Source: Variovorax sp. PBL-E5
Lineage (GTDB): Bacteria > Pseudomonadota > Gammaproteobacteria > Burkholderiales > Burkholderiaceae_C
NCBI RefSeq assembly: GCF_901827185.1
Contig: NZ_LR594671.1
Span: 5,140,001-5,204,000, forward strand
Length of the DNA: 64,000 nucleotides
Reading direction: 5' to 3'
Each line of letters starts with the position of its first letter. Positions within the stretch are counted from its first letter, which is position 1. The notes below the pieces were generated by a model. That model was not told the DNA's origin and made no database searches. It worked only from the letters and a program-made list of their open reading frames with translations. Positions 34,506 through 42,952 of this stretch are shown here, one piece after another. Made by a program: the position numbers and the translations under genes.

Positions 34506-35713
34506 CGAAATCGACCGTCGCCGTGCTCGGCACGTTCCAGACCGAGTTCAGGAAGCAGCACCTCGCGCATACCTTCGTCGAACAGACCCAGCTCGCCGCG
34601 GTCGGCGCGCTCGCTGATGCCGGCATGACGCCGGACGACATCGACGCCGTGGTGTTCGCACTGGCACCCACCTTCTTCATGGGGGTCGCGGATGCGAACA
34701 AGTGGGCGGTGGATTCCATCTTCGCGCAGGGCAAGCCGGGCTTTCGCGTCCACACGGGCGGCGCCACCGGCGGCTCCGCGATCCAGGCGGCCTACAACCT
34801 GGTTCGCGCGGGCCTGTTCCGTTCCGTGCTGATCGTGGGCGCGGAGCGGATCGCGGAAACGCCGGATGCGCAGAAGGTGCTCAACCTGATCTTCGACGTC
34901 TTCTACGAGCGGGACATTCCGCTGTCCACGAACACCTCCGCCGCGCTGTGGGCGCAACGGTATCTGCACCGCTACGGCCACACCCAGGAGGACCTGGCAC
35001 GGGTGGTCGTGCGAGCGCGCCGCAACGCGTCGCGCAATCCCTTCGCTCATCTGAAGACGCAGGTCACGGTCGAGGAAGTCATGGCCTCGCCGATGATTTC
35101 CTACCCGCTCAAGCTCTACGAGGTCTGTCCCAGGTCGTCCGGCAGCGCAGCGATGGTGGTCGGCAACCTCGACATGGCGCGGCGCTTCCAGTCCCGCCCC
35201 GCATTCATCAATGGCGTCGCGAGCCGCACGACGACGCACTGGTTCGGCGACCGGATGACGCCGACGGCCGATTCGGATTTCTTCGACTTCGACGTGGTCG
35301 CCACGGCCTCCCGGAATTGCTACGCGCAGGCGGGCATTCGATCGCCCATCGACGAGATCCAGGCCGTCGAGCTGTATGACCCCTACAGCATCACCGCCGC
35401 GGTTCAGCTGGAACGACTCGGTTTCTGCAGCCCGGGGACGGCGTTGAAGCTGGAGCGGGAGGGCCACTGGGATGTCGAAGGCGGAGAACTGCCGGTGAAT
35501 CCTTCGGGCGGAACGCTGTGCACCAATCCGATCGCGATCGCGGGCCTGGTGCGGGGCATCGATGCCGCCAACCAGATCATGAACAAGGCCGGCGAGATGC
35601 AGGTGCGCAATGTCAAGAACACGCTTTCAAGCTCGGTGGGCGGTATCGGGCAGTTCTACAACTGCACGATCTTCGGCAACGAGCCATTCGATCACGGAGG
35701 TCACAAGCCATGA
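34502..35713 (+). CDS. second thiolase-fold protein lacking the nucleophilic cysteine
   Basis: 403 residues, SCP-x-like thiolase fold. In the nucleophile block HTGGATGGSA the Cys position is Gly87. The usual HDCF His motif reads YDPYS and the C-terminal GHP reads NP (SGGTLCTNP). With three catalytic positions altered, a retro-aldolase or a non-thiolytic role is likelier than thiolysis. It is coupled to the genes on both sides by ATGA overlaps, which argues for a complex with the first thiolase-like protein and the DUF35 protein. Confidence 0.8.
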   Translation: MTKSTVAVLGTFQTEFRKQHLAHTFVEQTQLAAVGALADAGMTPDDIDAVVFALAPTFFMGVADANKWAVDSIFAQGKPGFRVHTGGATGGSAIQAAYNLVRAGLFRSVLIVGAERIAETPDAQKVLNLIFDVFYERDIPLSTNTSAALWAQRYLHRYGHTQEDLARVVVRARRNASRNPFAHLKTQVTVEEVMASPMISYPLKLYEVCPRSSGSAAMVVGNLDMARRFQSRPAFINGVASRTTTHWFGDRMTPTADSDFFDFDVVATASRNCYAQAGIRSPIDEIQAVELYDPYSITAAVQLERLGFCSPGTALKLEREGHWDVEGGELPVNPSGGTLCTNPIAIAGLVRGIDAANQIMNKAGEMQVRNVKNTLSSSVGGIGQFYNCTIFGNEPFDHGGHKP

Positions 35714-36180
35714 ATGAGGCAACATCGCTCGTCGTCACGGACCACATCGAGCTGCGCTACGACTACGCGCTGGGCGAGGTCGCCGGAACCTTCATGGAAG
35801 GACTGAAGCAGGGAAAGATCCTCGCGAGCTACTGCTCGAAGTCCGGCTTGACCTACCTGCCGCCGCGCAGCTATTGCGAGCGCTCGTTTCAGCCATGCGA
35901 CGGCTGGACCGAGGCCGGCCTGGAGGGAACGATCGAAGCGGCAACGATCGTGGTGCGCGGCTTCGAGGGCAAGCGAAAGACGCCGGTGGCCATCGCATTC
36001 GTCCGCCTGGATGGCGTCGACTCGGCCATCGCCAACTTCGTGGATGGGCTGGACCTGTCCGACTGCGATGTTGCGATGAAGGCGCTCGCGCCCGGAAAGC
36101 GTGTCGCCGTCGTGTTCGCCGAGCACCGGCAGGGAAGGATCACCGATTTTTCGTTCAAGTGCATCGGTCAGGATTCGTGA
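35710..36180 (+). CDS. DUF35 OB-fold protein with degenerate zinc ribbon
   Basis: 156 residues. DUF35 proteins have an N-terminal helix, a rubredoxin-like zinc ribbon and an OB fold that binds acyl-CoA, and act with thiolase-fold partners. The OB part is visible at about 70-150 (TIEAATIVVRGFEG, VAIAFVRLDGVDSAIANFVDG, GKRVAVVF). In the ribbon the two CxxC knuckles are reduced to Cys42 (YCSKS) and Cys56 (YCERS) with Cys63 nearby, so zinc binding is doubtful. ATGA overlap with the second thiolase gene. Confidence 0.82.
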   Translation: MNEATSLVVTDHIELRYDYALGEVAGTFMEGLKQGKILASYCSKSGLTYLPPRSYCERSFQPCDGWTEAGLEGTIEAATIVVRGFEGKRKTPVAIAFVRLDGVDSAIANFVDGLDLSDCDVAMKALAPGKRVAVVFAEHRQGRITDFSFKCIGQDS

Positions 36181-36222
36181 CCGGGCGCAGGCGCGCTATT
36201 CCCATGAAAGAAGGAGACAACC

Positions 36223-37185
36223 ATGTCCAGATGGCTGATATCGATAGGCCTCATGCTCGCGAGCTGCCTGGCGGCGGCCCAGGGTTATCCGGAGCACCCG
36301 ATCCGGATGATCGTGCCCTCGACACCGGGCGGCGGCACCGACTTCGTCGGGCGGCTCATGGCCTCCAGGCTGCAGACCCTGAATTCGTGGACCCTGATCG
36401 TCGACAACCGGCCGGGCGCCGGCACCGCGCTCGGCATGGCAGAGGCTGCACGCGCGCCAGGCAAAGGCTATGACCTGGTCGTCGGCCAATCGGACAACAT
36501 CACGCTGGCGCCGCTGCTGACCAAGGTCACCTACAACCCGGTCAAGGACGTGATCCCGGTCGCTCTGGTGGGCCGGGTTCCGATCGTGCTGCTGGTCAAC
36601 GAGAACGCGCGATGGAAGAACATTCGCGAGTTCCTGGACGATGCGAAATCTCGTCCTGGTGCGATCAACTACGGCTCGTCCGGCATCGGCGGCTCGGTGC
36701 ACATGGGATTCGAGATGCTGCAGCAGGCCACCGGCGTCAAGCTGCACCACATTCCCTACAAGGGCGGCCCGCAGGCGATGGTCGACCTGATGGGCGGCCA
36801 GCTCGACATGGCCGGCGCCTCCGTCACGGCAGCCACCACCTTGATCAAGTCGGGCAAGCTCAGGGCGCTGGCGGTGACATCCGGCGCGCGCAATGCGGCG
36901 CTTCCGGACGTGCCGACGGTGGCCGAGTCCGGCTATCCGGGCTTCGACCTGGATATCTACTACGGCATCTTTGCGCCCTCCAACACGCCGGCCAGCATCG
37001 TGGCGAGGCTCAACAACGACTTCAACCGGATCCTCGCGCAGGACGAGGTGAAGTCCTCGCTTCAGGCGCAGGGCTTTTTCGTCGATCCGCTCTCGCCCGG
37101 TGATTTTTCGAGTCTGGTGCGCGCGGACATCAAGAAATCGAAGGACGTCATCGCGGCCGCACACATCAAGGTGGATCAGGACTGA
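36223..37185 (+). CDS. Bug-family periplasmic solute-binding protein
   Basis: 320 residues: signal peptide (about 1-20, ending AAAQG) and the TctC/Bug domain (YPEHPIRMIVPSTPGGGTDFVGR, VDNRPGAGTALG, YKGGPQAMVDLMGGQLD). It probably captures the acid that the preceding enzymes degrade. Strong AAGGAG 8 nt before the ATG. It is the last gene of the catabolic run and is convergent with the LysR gene. No TctA/TctB partners are nearby. Confidence 0.92.
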   Translation: MSRWLISIGLMLASCLAAAQGYPEHPIRMIVPSTPGGGTDFVGRLMASRLQTLNSWTLIVDNRPGAGTALGMAEAARAPGKGYDLVVGQSDNITLAPLLTKVTYNPVKDVIPVALVGRVPIVLLVNENARWKNIREFLDDAKSRPGAINYGSSGIGGSVHMGFEMLQQATGVKLHHIPYKGGPQAMVDLMGGQLDMAGASVTAATTLIKSGKLRALAVTSGARNAALPDVPTVAESGYPGFDLDIYYGIFAPSNTPASIVARLNNDFNRILAQDEVKSSLQAQGFFVDPLSPGDFSSLVRADIKKSKDVIAAAHIKVDQD

Positions 37186-37208
37186 TCGACAACCACCTCG
37201 GTCGGAAT

Positions 37209-38132
37209 CTAAGGCCCGGCCGCCGGCGCGCAGTTTGACTGCGAGAAGTGGGACAACACCGTGTCGCGCATGAATTGACGCCCCGGACTCCAATAGGAGC
37301 CGGCACGCACGATCGCATAGGCGGGGCGCTCGAATTCGAACTCCGGCAGATGCACGCTGAAAAGCAGCTGGTCCTTGCCCGGATAGTTGCGCGCGCCGAC
37401 GCGCAGCAGCAGCAAGTCGGTGGTCTCGACGAGCCGATGGATCGAATTCCCGACATAGTCGATTTCGATGCTGGGCCGCGGCGGTGCCAGGCCGCATGAA
37501 ATGAAGCGCTCGTTCAGCCACATCGTCGCGCGGGCATTCTGGCGCGGAAGAATCCATCCGTAGCGCAGCAGATCCTTCGGCGTCGGCGTCAGGTTGAAGA
37601 TCGGGTGGTGCTTGCGGGCCACGATGGACAGCTCGTCGCTGCCGATCGGCACGATGTCCACCTCCGCGCCGGACACGCTGTAGAGCGGAGAAAACACGAT
37701 GTCCAGATGCCCTTGCTGCAGCAGCGCGATCAGCTCGGCGCCGATGTCCAGCGTGAAGTTCAGCTGAATGTCCGGAAACCTGTCCACCATCCTGAACAGG
37801 CAATTGACCAGCACATCATCGAAGATGGGCTTGGTGGCGCCGACCCGCAGCAACCCCGCATGGCCCTGTCGAAGATTCGATGCCCTGCCCGCCAGATCCT
37901 CGTGCGCGAGCATGATCTTCATGGCATCGCCATGGATGGCCTTGCCTGCGGGCGTGAGCAGCATGCCGTTCTTGCTGCGCTCGAACAGGACCAGGCCGAC
38001 CGCCTCTTCCAGGCGAGCCACGGATTTGGACAGCGTGGCCTCGGTGACGCAGCAGGTCTGCGCCGCGGCGGTCAGGCTTCCCGCCTGGGCAACGGCGATG
38101 AAATACCGGATATCCCGGGATGCGGTTTCCAC
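37209..38132 (-). CDS. LysR-family regulator, probably of the enolase/ligase/thiolase operon
   Basis: 307 residues. Helix-turn-helix at about residues 16-45 (AQAGSLTAAAQTCCVTEATLSKSVARLE) and an effector domain starting near 90. The start is GTG at 38132; GGGAG lies about 10 nt upstream. It is convergent with the catabolic operon, not divergent as is usual, and 180 bp from the pgpA start, so its assignment to the operon is by proximity only. C-terminal residues SQSNCAPAAGP are not conserved in the family. Confidence 0.88.
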   Translation of the reverse strand: METASRDIRYFIAVAQAGSLTAAAQTCCVTEATLSKSVARLEEAVGLVLFERSKNGMLLTPAGKAIHGDAMKIMLAHEDLAGRASNLRQGHAGLLRVGATKPIFDDVLVNCLFRMVDRFPDIQLNFTLDIGAELIALLQQGHLDIVFSPLYSVSGAEVDIVPIGSDELSIVARKHHPIFNLTPTPKDLLRYGWILPRQNARATMWLNERFISCGLAPPRPSIEIDYVGNSIHRLVETTDLLLLRVGARNYPGKDQLLFSVHLPEFEFERPAYAIVRAGSYWSPGRQFMRDTVLSHFSQSNCAPAAGP

Positions 38133-38312
38133 TCTCTCTGGTCTCCCGAATTTCTGGCTCGTCGTCCCTACACCACCACACGGCGCTGGTTCGGATCGCG
38201 CATCGGATGCATGGTAAAGGCATCGGGACCGGGCCCGTCATTTCCATTGCATCCTCCACGACGTCCGAGCTTGCGCTTCAAGCCGGCCGCGGATGCGCGA
38301 CACTGTGGCCCA

Positions 38313-38858
38313 ATGTCCTCCATGCCCATGTCAGGCGCCATGCCCCGCCCCTCGCTGCGCTTCCTGCTCTCGCATCCCGCGCACCTCATCGCACTCGGTT
38401 TCGGCTCCGGCCTGTCGCGCTTCGCGCCGGGCACCGTGGGCACGCTGTGGGCCTGGGTCGCGTTCCTTGTCATGCAGCGCTGGCTCTCGAGCGCGGTGAT
38501 CGGCTGGGTGATCCTGGTGTCGGTGCCCATCGGCTGGTGGGCCTGCACGGTGACGGCGCACCACATGAACGTGGCCGACCCGGGCGCCATCGTCTGGGAC
38601 GAGGTGGCGGCCTTCTGGCTGGTGCTGTGGCTGGTGATGCCGGCCGGCTTGCTGGCACAGACCATCGCCTTCGCGCTGTTCCGCTTCTTCGATGCCGCCA
38701 AGCCCGGGCCGGTGGCCTGGGCCGACCAGCTCTTCAAGCAGCGCGATGCGACATCCGAAACGATGCGCTGGACCGCCGCGGGCTTCGGCATCCTCTTCGA
38801 CGATTTCGTGGCGGCGTTCTGCGCGCTGCTGGTGATCGCGCTCTGGCGCGCATGGTGA
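38313..38858 (+). CDS. pgpA: phosphatidylglycerophosphatase A
   Basis: 181 residues, four membrane spans. Family features: GFGSGLSRFAPGTVGTLW near residues 29-46, DPGAIVWDEVAAFWLVL near 90-106 and a late DQLFK...LFDDFVAAF region. It removes phosphate from phosphatidylglycerophosphate in the inner membrane to make phosphatidylglycerol. Four in-frame ATG codons between 38313 and 38340 make the exact start uncertain. pgpA-cinA follow each other directly, an arrangement widespread in beta-proteobacteria, where thiL commonly precedes. Confidence 0.94.
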   Translation: MSSMPMSGAMPRPSLRFLLSHPAHLIALGFGSGLSRFAPGTVGTLWAWVAFLVMQRWLSSAVIGWVILVSVPIGWWACTVTAHHMNVADPGAIVWDEVAAFWLVLWLVMPAGLLAQTIAFALFRFFDAAKPGPVAWADQLFKQRDATSETMRWTAAGFGILFDDFVAAFCALLVIALWRAW

Positions 38859-38863
38859 GGATG

Positions 38864-39367
38864 ATGGAACAAGAACACGACACGCCCGCGCTGGTGCTGC
38901 GGCTGGCCGAGCTGCTGCAGCAAAAGCGCTGGATGCTCGCCACCGCGGAGAGCTGCACCGGCGGCCTGATCGCGGGTGCCTGCACCGATCTGGCCGGTTC
39001 CAGCGCCTGGTTCGAGCGTGGCTTCGTCAGCTATTCGAACGAGGCCAAGAGCGAGCTGCTCGGCGTCGACGCGGCCTTGATCGCGGCGCACGGCGCGGTC
39101 AGCGAAGCGGTCGCGCGGGCCATGGCCGCGGGCGCGATCGCGCACTCGAAGGCGCAGGTCGCGCTCGCGGTCACCGGCGTCGCCGGCCCGAGCGGCGGCA
39201 CGGCCGACAAGCCGGTCGGCACGGTGTGGTTCGGCTGGTCGGTCGACGGGCGCCTGTGCACCGAACGCCGCCGCTTCGACGGTGACCGCGCCACCGTGCG
39301 CGCGGCCACCGTGTTCCATGCGCTGCAGACGCTGGTCGCGCTGATTCAACGCCAGGATGCCCCATGA
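38864..39367 (+). CDS. pncC: CinA C-terminal domain protein, nicotinamide-nucleotide amidase
   Basis: 167 residues. The amidase-type CinA domain is complete: AESCTGGLIAGACTDLAGSSAWFERGFVSYSN near residues 28-59 (catalytic Ser in ESCTGG), VTGVAGPSGGTADKPVGTVW near 105-124. It deamidates NMN to nicotinate mononucleotide for NAD recycling. ATG 38864 is chosen because GAGG is closest to the proper distance; ATG at 38861 or 38852 are alternatives. The stop overlaps the next gene by 4 nt. Confidence 0.92.
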   Translation: MEQEHDTPALVLRLAELLQQKRWMLATAESCTGGLIAGACTDLAGSSAWFERGFVSYSNEAKSELLGVDAALIAAHGAVSEAVARAMAAGAIAHSKAQVALAVTGVAGPSGGTADKPVGTVWFGWSVDGRLCTERRRFDGDRATVRAATVFHALQTLVALIQRQDAP

Positions 39368-39849
39368 AGAACGAAGACACCATCCGCCGCTTCTACGATG
39401 CCTTCGCGAAGCTCGATGCCGACACGATGGCGGCCTGCTATGCGCCGGAGGCCAGCTTCGACGACGAGGCCTTCTCGCTGCGCGGCCGGCGCGAGATCGG
39501 CGGCATGTGGAAGATGCTGTGCGAAGGCACGCGCGCCAAGGGCGCCGATGTCTGGCAGCTGCGCTACCGCGACGTGCAGGCCGACGCCACCGGCGGCCAG
39601 GCCCACTGGGACGCGCACTACCGCTTCAGCGCCACCGGCCGCATCGTCGACAACGCGATCGATGCGCGCATGCACTTCACACCCGAAGGATTGATCGCGA
39701 CGCACCGCGACCGTTTCGATTTCTGGCGCTGGTCGCGCCAGGCGCTCGGCCTGCCCGGGCTGCTGCTGGGCTGGTCGCCGATGCTGAAGAAGAAGGTGCG
39801 CGCCACGGCGGCCGCCAACCTCGCCACGTACCTCGCCCGCAATCCCTGA
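39364..39849 (+). CDS. NTF2/SnoaL-like protein
   Basis: 161 residues with the cone-shaped NTF2-like pattern: N-terminal helix TIRRFYDAFAKLDADTMAACYAPEASFDDEAF, a middle WDAHYRFSATGRIVDN beta region, and RDRFDFWRWSRQALGLPG near the end. Members bind small hydrophobic molecules or act as isomerases; no catalytic residues can be assigned. Coupled to the CinA gene by ATGA overlap. Confidence 0.82.
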   Translation: MKNEDTIRRFYDAFAKLDADTMAACYAPEASFDDEAFSLRGRREIGGMWKMLCEGTRAKGADVWQLRYRDVQADATGGQAHWDAHYRFSATGRIVDNAIDARMHFTPEGLIATHRDRFDFWRWSRQALGLPGLLLGWSPMLKKKVRATAAANLATYLARNP

Positions 39850-39870
39850 AACCCCTGCAACGGAGATTCC

Positions 39871-40179
39871 ATGGTCGACATCACCGTCTCCAACCATCCC
39901 GACAAGCACCGCTACGAAGCCTTCATCGACGGTGTGCTGGCGGGCTACTGCGAATACAACCTGCTCGACGGGGCCATCATGTTCACCCACACCGAGGTGC
40001 TGCCCGAGCGCGAGGGCCTGGGCGTCGCTTCCAGCCTGGCGCGGCATGTGCTCGACGATGCGCGCGCGCGGGGCTTGCAGGTGATCCCGGTCTGCCAGTT
40101 CATCGCCGGCTGGATCCACAAGCACCACGAATACGCCGACCTCGTGCGGCCGGACGTGCAGCGCGCCTTCAAGATCTGA
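39871..40179 (+). CDS. small GNAT-fold N-acetyltransferase (YjdJ type)
   Basis: 102 residues. The compact acetyltransferase-like domain of the YjdJ/Gcn5 class: YEAFIDGVLAGYCEYNLLDGAIMFTHTEVLPEREGLGVASSLARHVLDDAR contains the acetyl-CoA loop, and VIPVCQFIAGWIHKHHEYADLV closes the fold. ACGGAG precedes the ATG. It follows the NTF2-like gene by 21 bp and is convergent with the Bug gene at 40186. Acceptor is unknown. Confidence 0.88.
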   Translation: MVDITVSNHPDKHRYEAFIDGVLAGYCEYNLLDGAIMFTHTEVLPEREGLGVASSLARHVLDDARARGLQVIPVCQFIAGWIHKHHEYADLVRPDVQRAFKI

Positions 40180-40185
40180 GCGCGC

Positions 40186-41187
40186 TCATTCGGGCTTGAC
40201 GTTGGCCTCGCGGACCACGACCCGCCAGCGCTCGATGTCGGCCTTCAGGAAGTCGCTCATGTCCTTGCTGCTGCCGGACCACGGTTCGGCGGCGCCGACG
40301 CGCAGCAGTTCCACGAACTTCGGCGCCTGGATGGCCTGATTCAGATCCTTGTTGAGGCGATCGACGATCGCCTGCGGCGTGCCCGCGGGCGCGAAGAGGC
40401 CCGCCCAGACACGCGTGTCGAAGCCCGGGACGCCTTGCTCGACCAGCGTCGGGATCTCGGGCGTCAGGCTCGAGCGCGTGGGCGTCGAGACGGCCAGCAC
40501 GCGGACCTTGCCGCTGCGCACCTGGGGCAGCAGCGACCCGCCGGCATCGAAGGCAAAGGGGATCTGCCCGCCGATGACATCCTGCAGCACCATCGGCGAG
40601 CCTTTGTAGGGCACATGCACCATCTCTATCCCGGTGGCCTTCTTCAGGATCTCCATCGAGAGGTGCTGCGTGGTCCCGGTGCCGCCGGAGCCGTAGGAGA
40701 CCTTGCCCGGCCTTGCCTTGACGTAGGCCACCATCTCCTTGAGGTTGGTGACCGGCACGTCGTTGTTGCAGTAGAGATAGAGCGCGCCCTTGGTGAACGG
40801 CCCGATGGGGACGAAGTCCTTCACCGGGTCGTAGGTCAGCTTCGAACCGTAGACGGAAGGGTTGATCGACATCGGCCCGCCGGTCGACACCAGCAGCGTG
40901 TAGCCGTCCTTGTCGGCCACCTTGGCGGCGTTGCCGACGATCATGCCGTGCGCGCCGGCCTTGTTCTCGACGATCACCGGCTGGCCCAGGCTGGCGCTCA
41001 GGCCGACCACCAGTTGCCGGGTCCAGCCGTCGACGGTGTCACCGGGCGGCGTGCCGATCAGGATGCGAATGGGATGGCGCGGGTAGTCGGCCTGCGCCCA
41101 CGCGGTGGCCGGCAGGATCGGGCCGACGGTGGCAAGGCCGAGGGCCGTGCGCAGGAACTGGCGGCGTTGCGAATGGCTGTGGTTCAT
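40186..41187 (-). CDS. Bug-family periplasmic solute-binding protein, Tat-type signal
   Basis: 333 residues. The N-terminus has RRQFLRTALG, a twin-arginine signal, ending near AWAQA at residue 32. The mature part is a TctC/Bug domain (YPRHPIRILIGTPPGDTVDGWTR, VIVENKAGAHGMIVG, YKGSPMVLQDVIGGQIPFAFD). It is the third gene of an operon with AtuA-like and DUF4387 genes, overlapping the latter by 4 nt, with AAGGAG in place. Likely binds the substrate of that pathway. Confidence 0.92.
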   Translation of the reverse strand: MNHSHSQRRQFLRTALGLATVGPILPATAWAQADYPRHPIRILIGTPPGDTVDGWTRQLVVGLSASLGQPVIVENKAGAHGMIVGNAAKVADKDGYTLLVSTGGPMSINPSVYGSKLTYDPVKDFVPIGPFTKGALYLYCNNDVPVTNLKEMVAYVKARPGKVSYGSGGTGTTQHLSMEILKKATGIEMVHVPYKGSPMVLQDVIGGQIPFAFDAGGSLLPQVRSGKVRVLAVSTPTRSSLTPEIPTLVEQGVPGFDTRVWAGLFAPAGTPQAIVDRLNKDLNQAIQAPKFVELLRVGAAEPWSGSSKDMSDFLKADIERWRVVVREANVKPE

Positions 41188-41516
41188 GTTTTCACTCCTT
41201 CATGACGCGCTGCCAGCTCGACATCGAGCAGGCGGATGTATTGCTGGCCGCCGTGCATGTCGCGCTCCATCGCGCCGCCTTGCGGCCGCAGGCGCGGATA
41301 GGAGATCTTCAGGATCAGCAGGTCGGGCAGCGGGAAATGCTTGACCATGGCCGCATCCACGCCGTAGAGCGCGCCGATGGCCGCGGGCTGGAGCTGCGGC
41401 GCGTTCGCGTAGCGGTCGAAGCCCTCGCGATCATGAAAATACAGATCGAGGGTGATCCAGAACGGACCGGCATTCTTGGACCGCACGTAGCGGCAGACCT
41501 CGCGGACCTCAGGCAT
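41184..41516 (-). CDS. DUF4387 (AtuA-related) protein
   Basis: 110 residues. The sequence VRSKNAGPFWITLDLYF near residues 10-26 and the closing HGGQQYIRLLDVEL match DUF4387, a small domain that occurs next to, or fused with, the AtuA family. Its biochemical role is unknown; it is probably a subunit of the same complex. Start at 41516 overlaps the end of the AtuA-like gene by 8 nt; stop overlaps the Bug gene by 4 nt. Confidence 0.85.
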   Translation of the reverse strand: MPEVREVCRYVRSKNAGPFWITLDLYFHDREGFDRYANAPQLQPAAIGALYGVDAAMVKHFPLPDLLILKISYPRLRPQGGAMERDMHGGQQYIRLLDVELAARHEGVKT

Positions 41517-42900
41517 GCGCGGCCTCCCTGATCCCGACGAATTCCATGCGGACCAGTTCGCTCGGATGGTCGACGTGCACGACATGGTTGAGCTTGAACT
41601 CGAACACCTGCCCGCGCTCGACCTCCGCCGGCGAGAAGGGGAAGGCATAGCTGGGCATCGGCGTCTCCGGATTCAGCGGCAGGTGGAAGAACCACGGGTT
41701 GCAGGTCTTGGCGATCTGCGTCGCCAGTTCCTGCGTGGCCGCGGTGGCGACGAACATGAGACCGATCTCGCGCGCAGGCGCGGCCGCCGGATCGACCGGC
41801 ATGCCGCTCACGGCATTCCATCCGTAAGGCCTGAGCGAGATGTCGAACACGCCGGCCTCCGAGCCCATGCTGTTGCGCACGCGCTCCACCAGCACCTCGT
41901 GCATCTGCGACACGAAGCGGTCGATCTCCGCCAGCACCCCGGGGTCCTGGATGCCGACCAGCATCAGCGTCTGGTAGCCGCCGCCGCCGGCGCCCTCGAG
42001 CTTCATCGTGTAGGGCTTCGGCAGGAAGACCGAACCCGTGACCTGCACCGTTCGATCGTCGACCGGCTCGTAGCGCGCCCCCGTGACGTCGAGCACGCCG
42101 CCGGGCTCGTGCAGCAGGAAGGGATCGCTGTTCTCGTACAGCATGTGGCTGGAGACCGTGCGCGGCGTGCAGCGCGCAATGGCGCTCAGCGGCTCGACCT
42201 CGAAGCCGTTCTTGCCGACGCGGATCATCACGCCGCCTTCGCGTGCATGCGTGGTGCACAGGCCGCCGCATTCGGCGGTCTTGCCCGCATGCCAGGCGGG
42301 GCCGGCGCCGGCGCCGCGCATCAGCGGCACGGCGGCCAGCACGGCCGTGTCGGTGGTGCGGCCGCCGAGCACGATGTCGGCACCGGCCTCGAGCGCCGCG
42401 ATGTAGGGCTCGGGCCCCATCAGGGCCACGATGTGATCGCATTCGCCGAACAGCGCCGCGTCGACCGAACTCATCGGTGCGAGCGGCTCGATGCGGCCCT
42501 GCGCGGCACGGGCCGTGAGCAGCGCCGGATCCTGTTCGGCATAGAGCAGTGCGATGCACGGCGTCAATCCGTTCTCGCGCGCGATCTCCAGCGCGATGTC
42601 GCGCATCCAGTCCAGCGCCACATCGCAGCCGGAGGTGCCGCAGGAGCCGATGAGCAATGGGATCTTCGCCCGGGCCTGGGCTTTCATCAGGATCAGCAGA
42701 TCGGCCTTGACCGCGGCTCGCGAATACTTGGGCCGGCCGGTGGCGAGATAGGCCGGCCCGCTGTCGGTGGAGCCGGCATCGCAGGCGATGGCGTGCGCGC
42801 CGGCGGCCACGCCGGTGGCCACGTCGGCCTCCGACAGGCCGAGGCCGAGCGCGCCGATGGGGACCAGCACGTTGGTGGTGGAGTGGAGGCGGTGTGGCAT
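41509..42900 (-). CDS. AtuA-family protein (DUF1446, acyclic terpene utilisation type)
   Basis: 463 residues. Family segments: VLVPIGALGLGL near residue 11, AIACDAGSTDSGPAYLATG near 38-56, LIGSCGTSGCDVALDW near 82-97, ADIVLGGRTTDTAVLA near 162-177 and NSMGSEAGVFDISLRPYGWNAVSGMP. Named after the acyclic terpene pathway of Pseudomonas, but this family is much broader and no reaction is established. ATG at 42900 is chosen from the family N-terminus; the frame stays open into the divergent GntR gene. First gene of an operon controlled from the 42901-43036 region. Confidence 0.85.
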   Translation of the reverse strand: MPHRLHSTTNVLVPIGALGLGLSEADVATGVAAGAHAIACDAGSTDSGPAYLATGRPKYSRAAVKADLLILMKAQARAKIPLLIGSCGTSGCDVALDWMRDIALEIARENGLTPCIALLYAEQDPALLTARAAQGRIEPLAPMSSVDAALFGECDHIVALMGPEPYIAALEAGADIVLGGRTTDTAVLAAVPLMRGAGAGPAWHAGKTAECGGLCTTHAREGGVMIRVGKNGFEVEPLSAIARCTPRTVSSHMLYENSDPFLLHEPGGVLDVTGARYEPVDDRTVQVTGSVFLPKPYTMKLEGAGGGGYQTLMLVGIQDPGVLAEIDRFVSQMHEVLVERVRNSMGSEAGVFDISLRPYGWNAVSGMPVDPAAAPAREIGLMFVATAATQELATQIAKTCNPWFFHLPLNPETPMPSYAFPFSPAEVERGQVFEFKLNHVVHVDHPSELVRMEFVGIREAAHA

Positions 42901-42952
42901 GGGAAGGAAAGAGAAGGTCTGGCGCGGCACCGATGTTCGGCGTCGGAATTGT

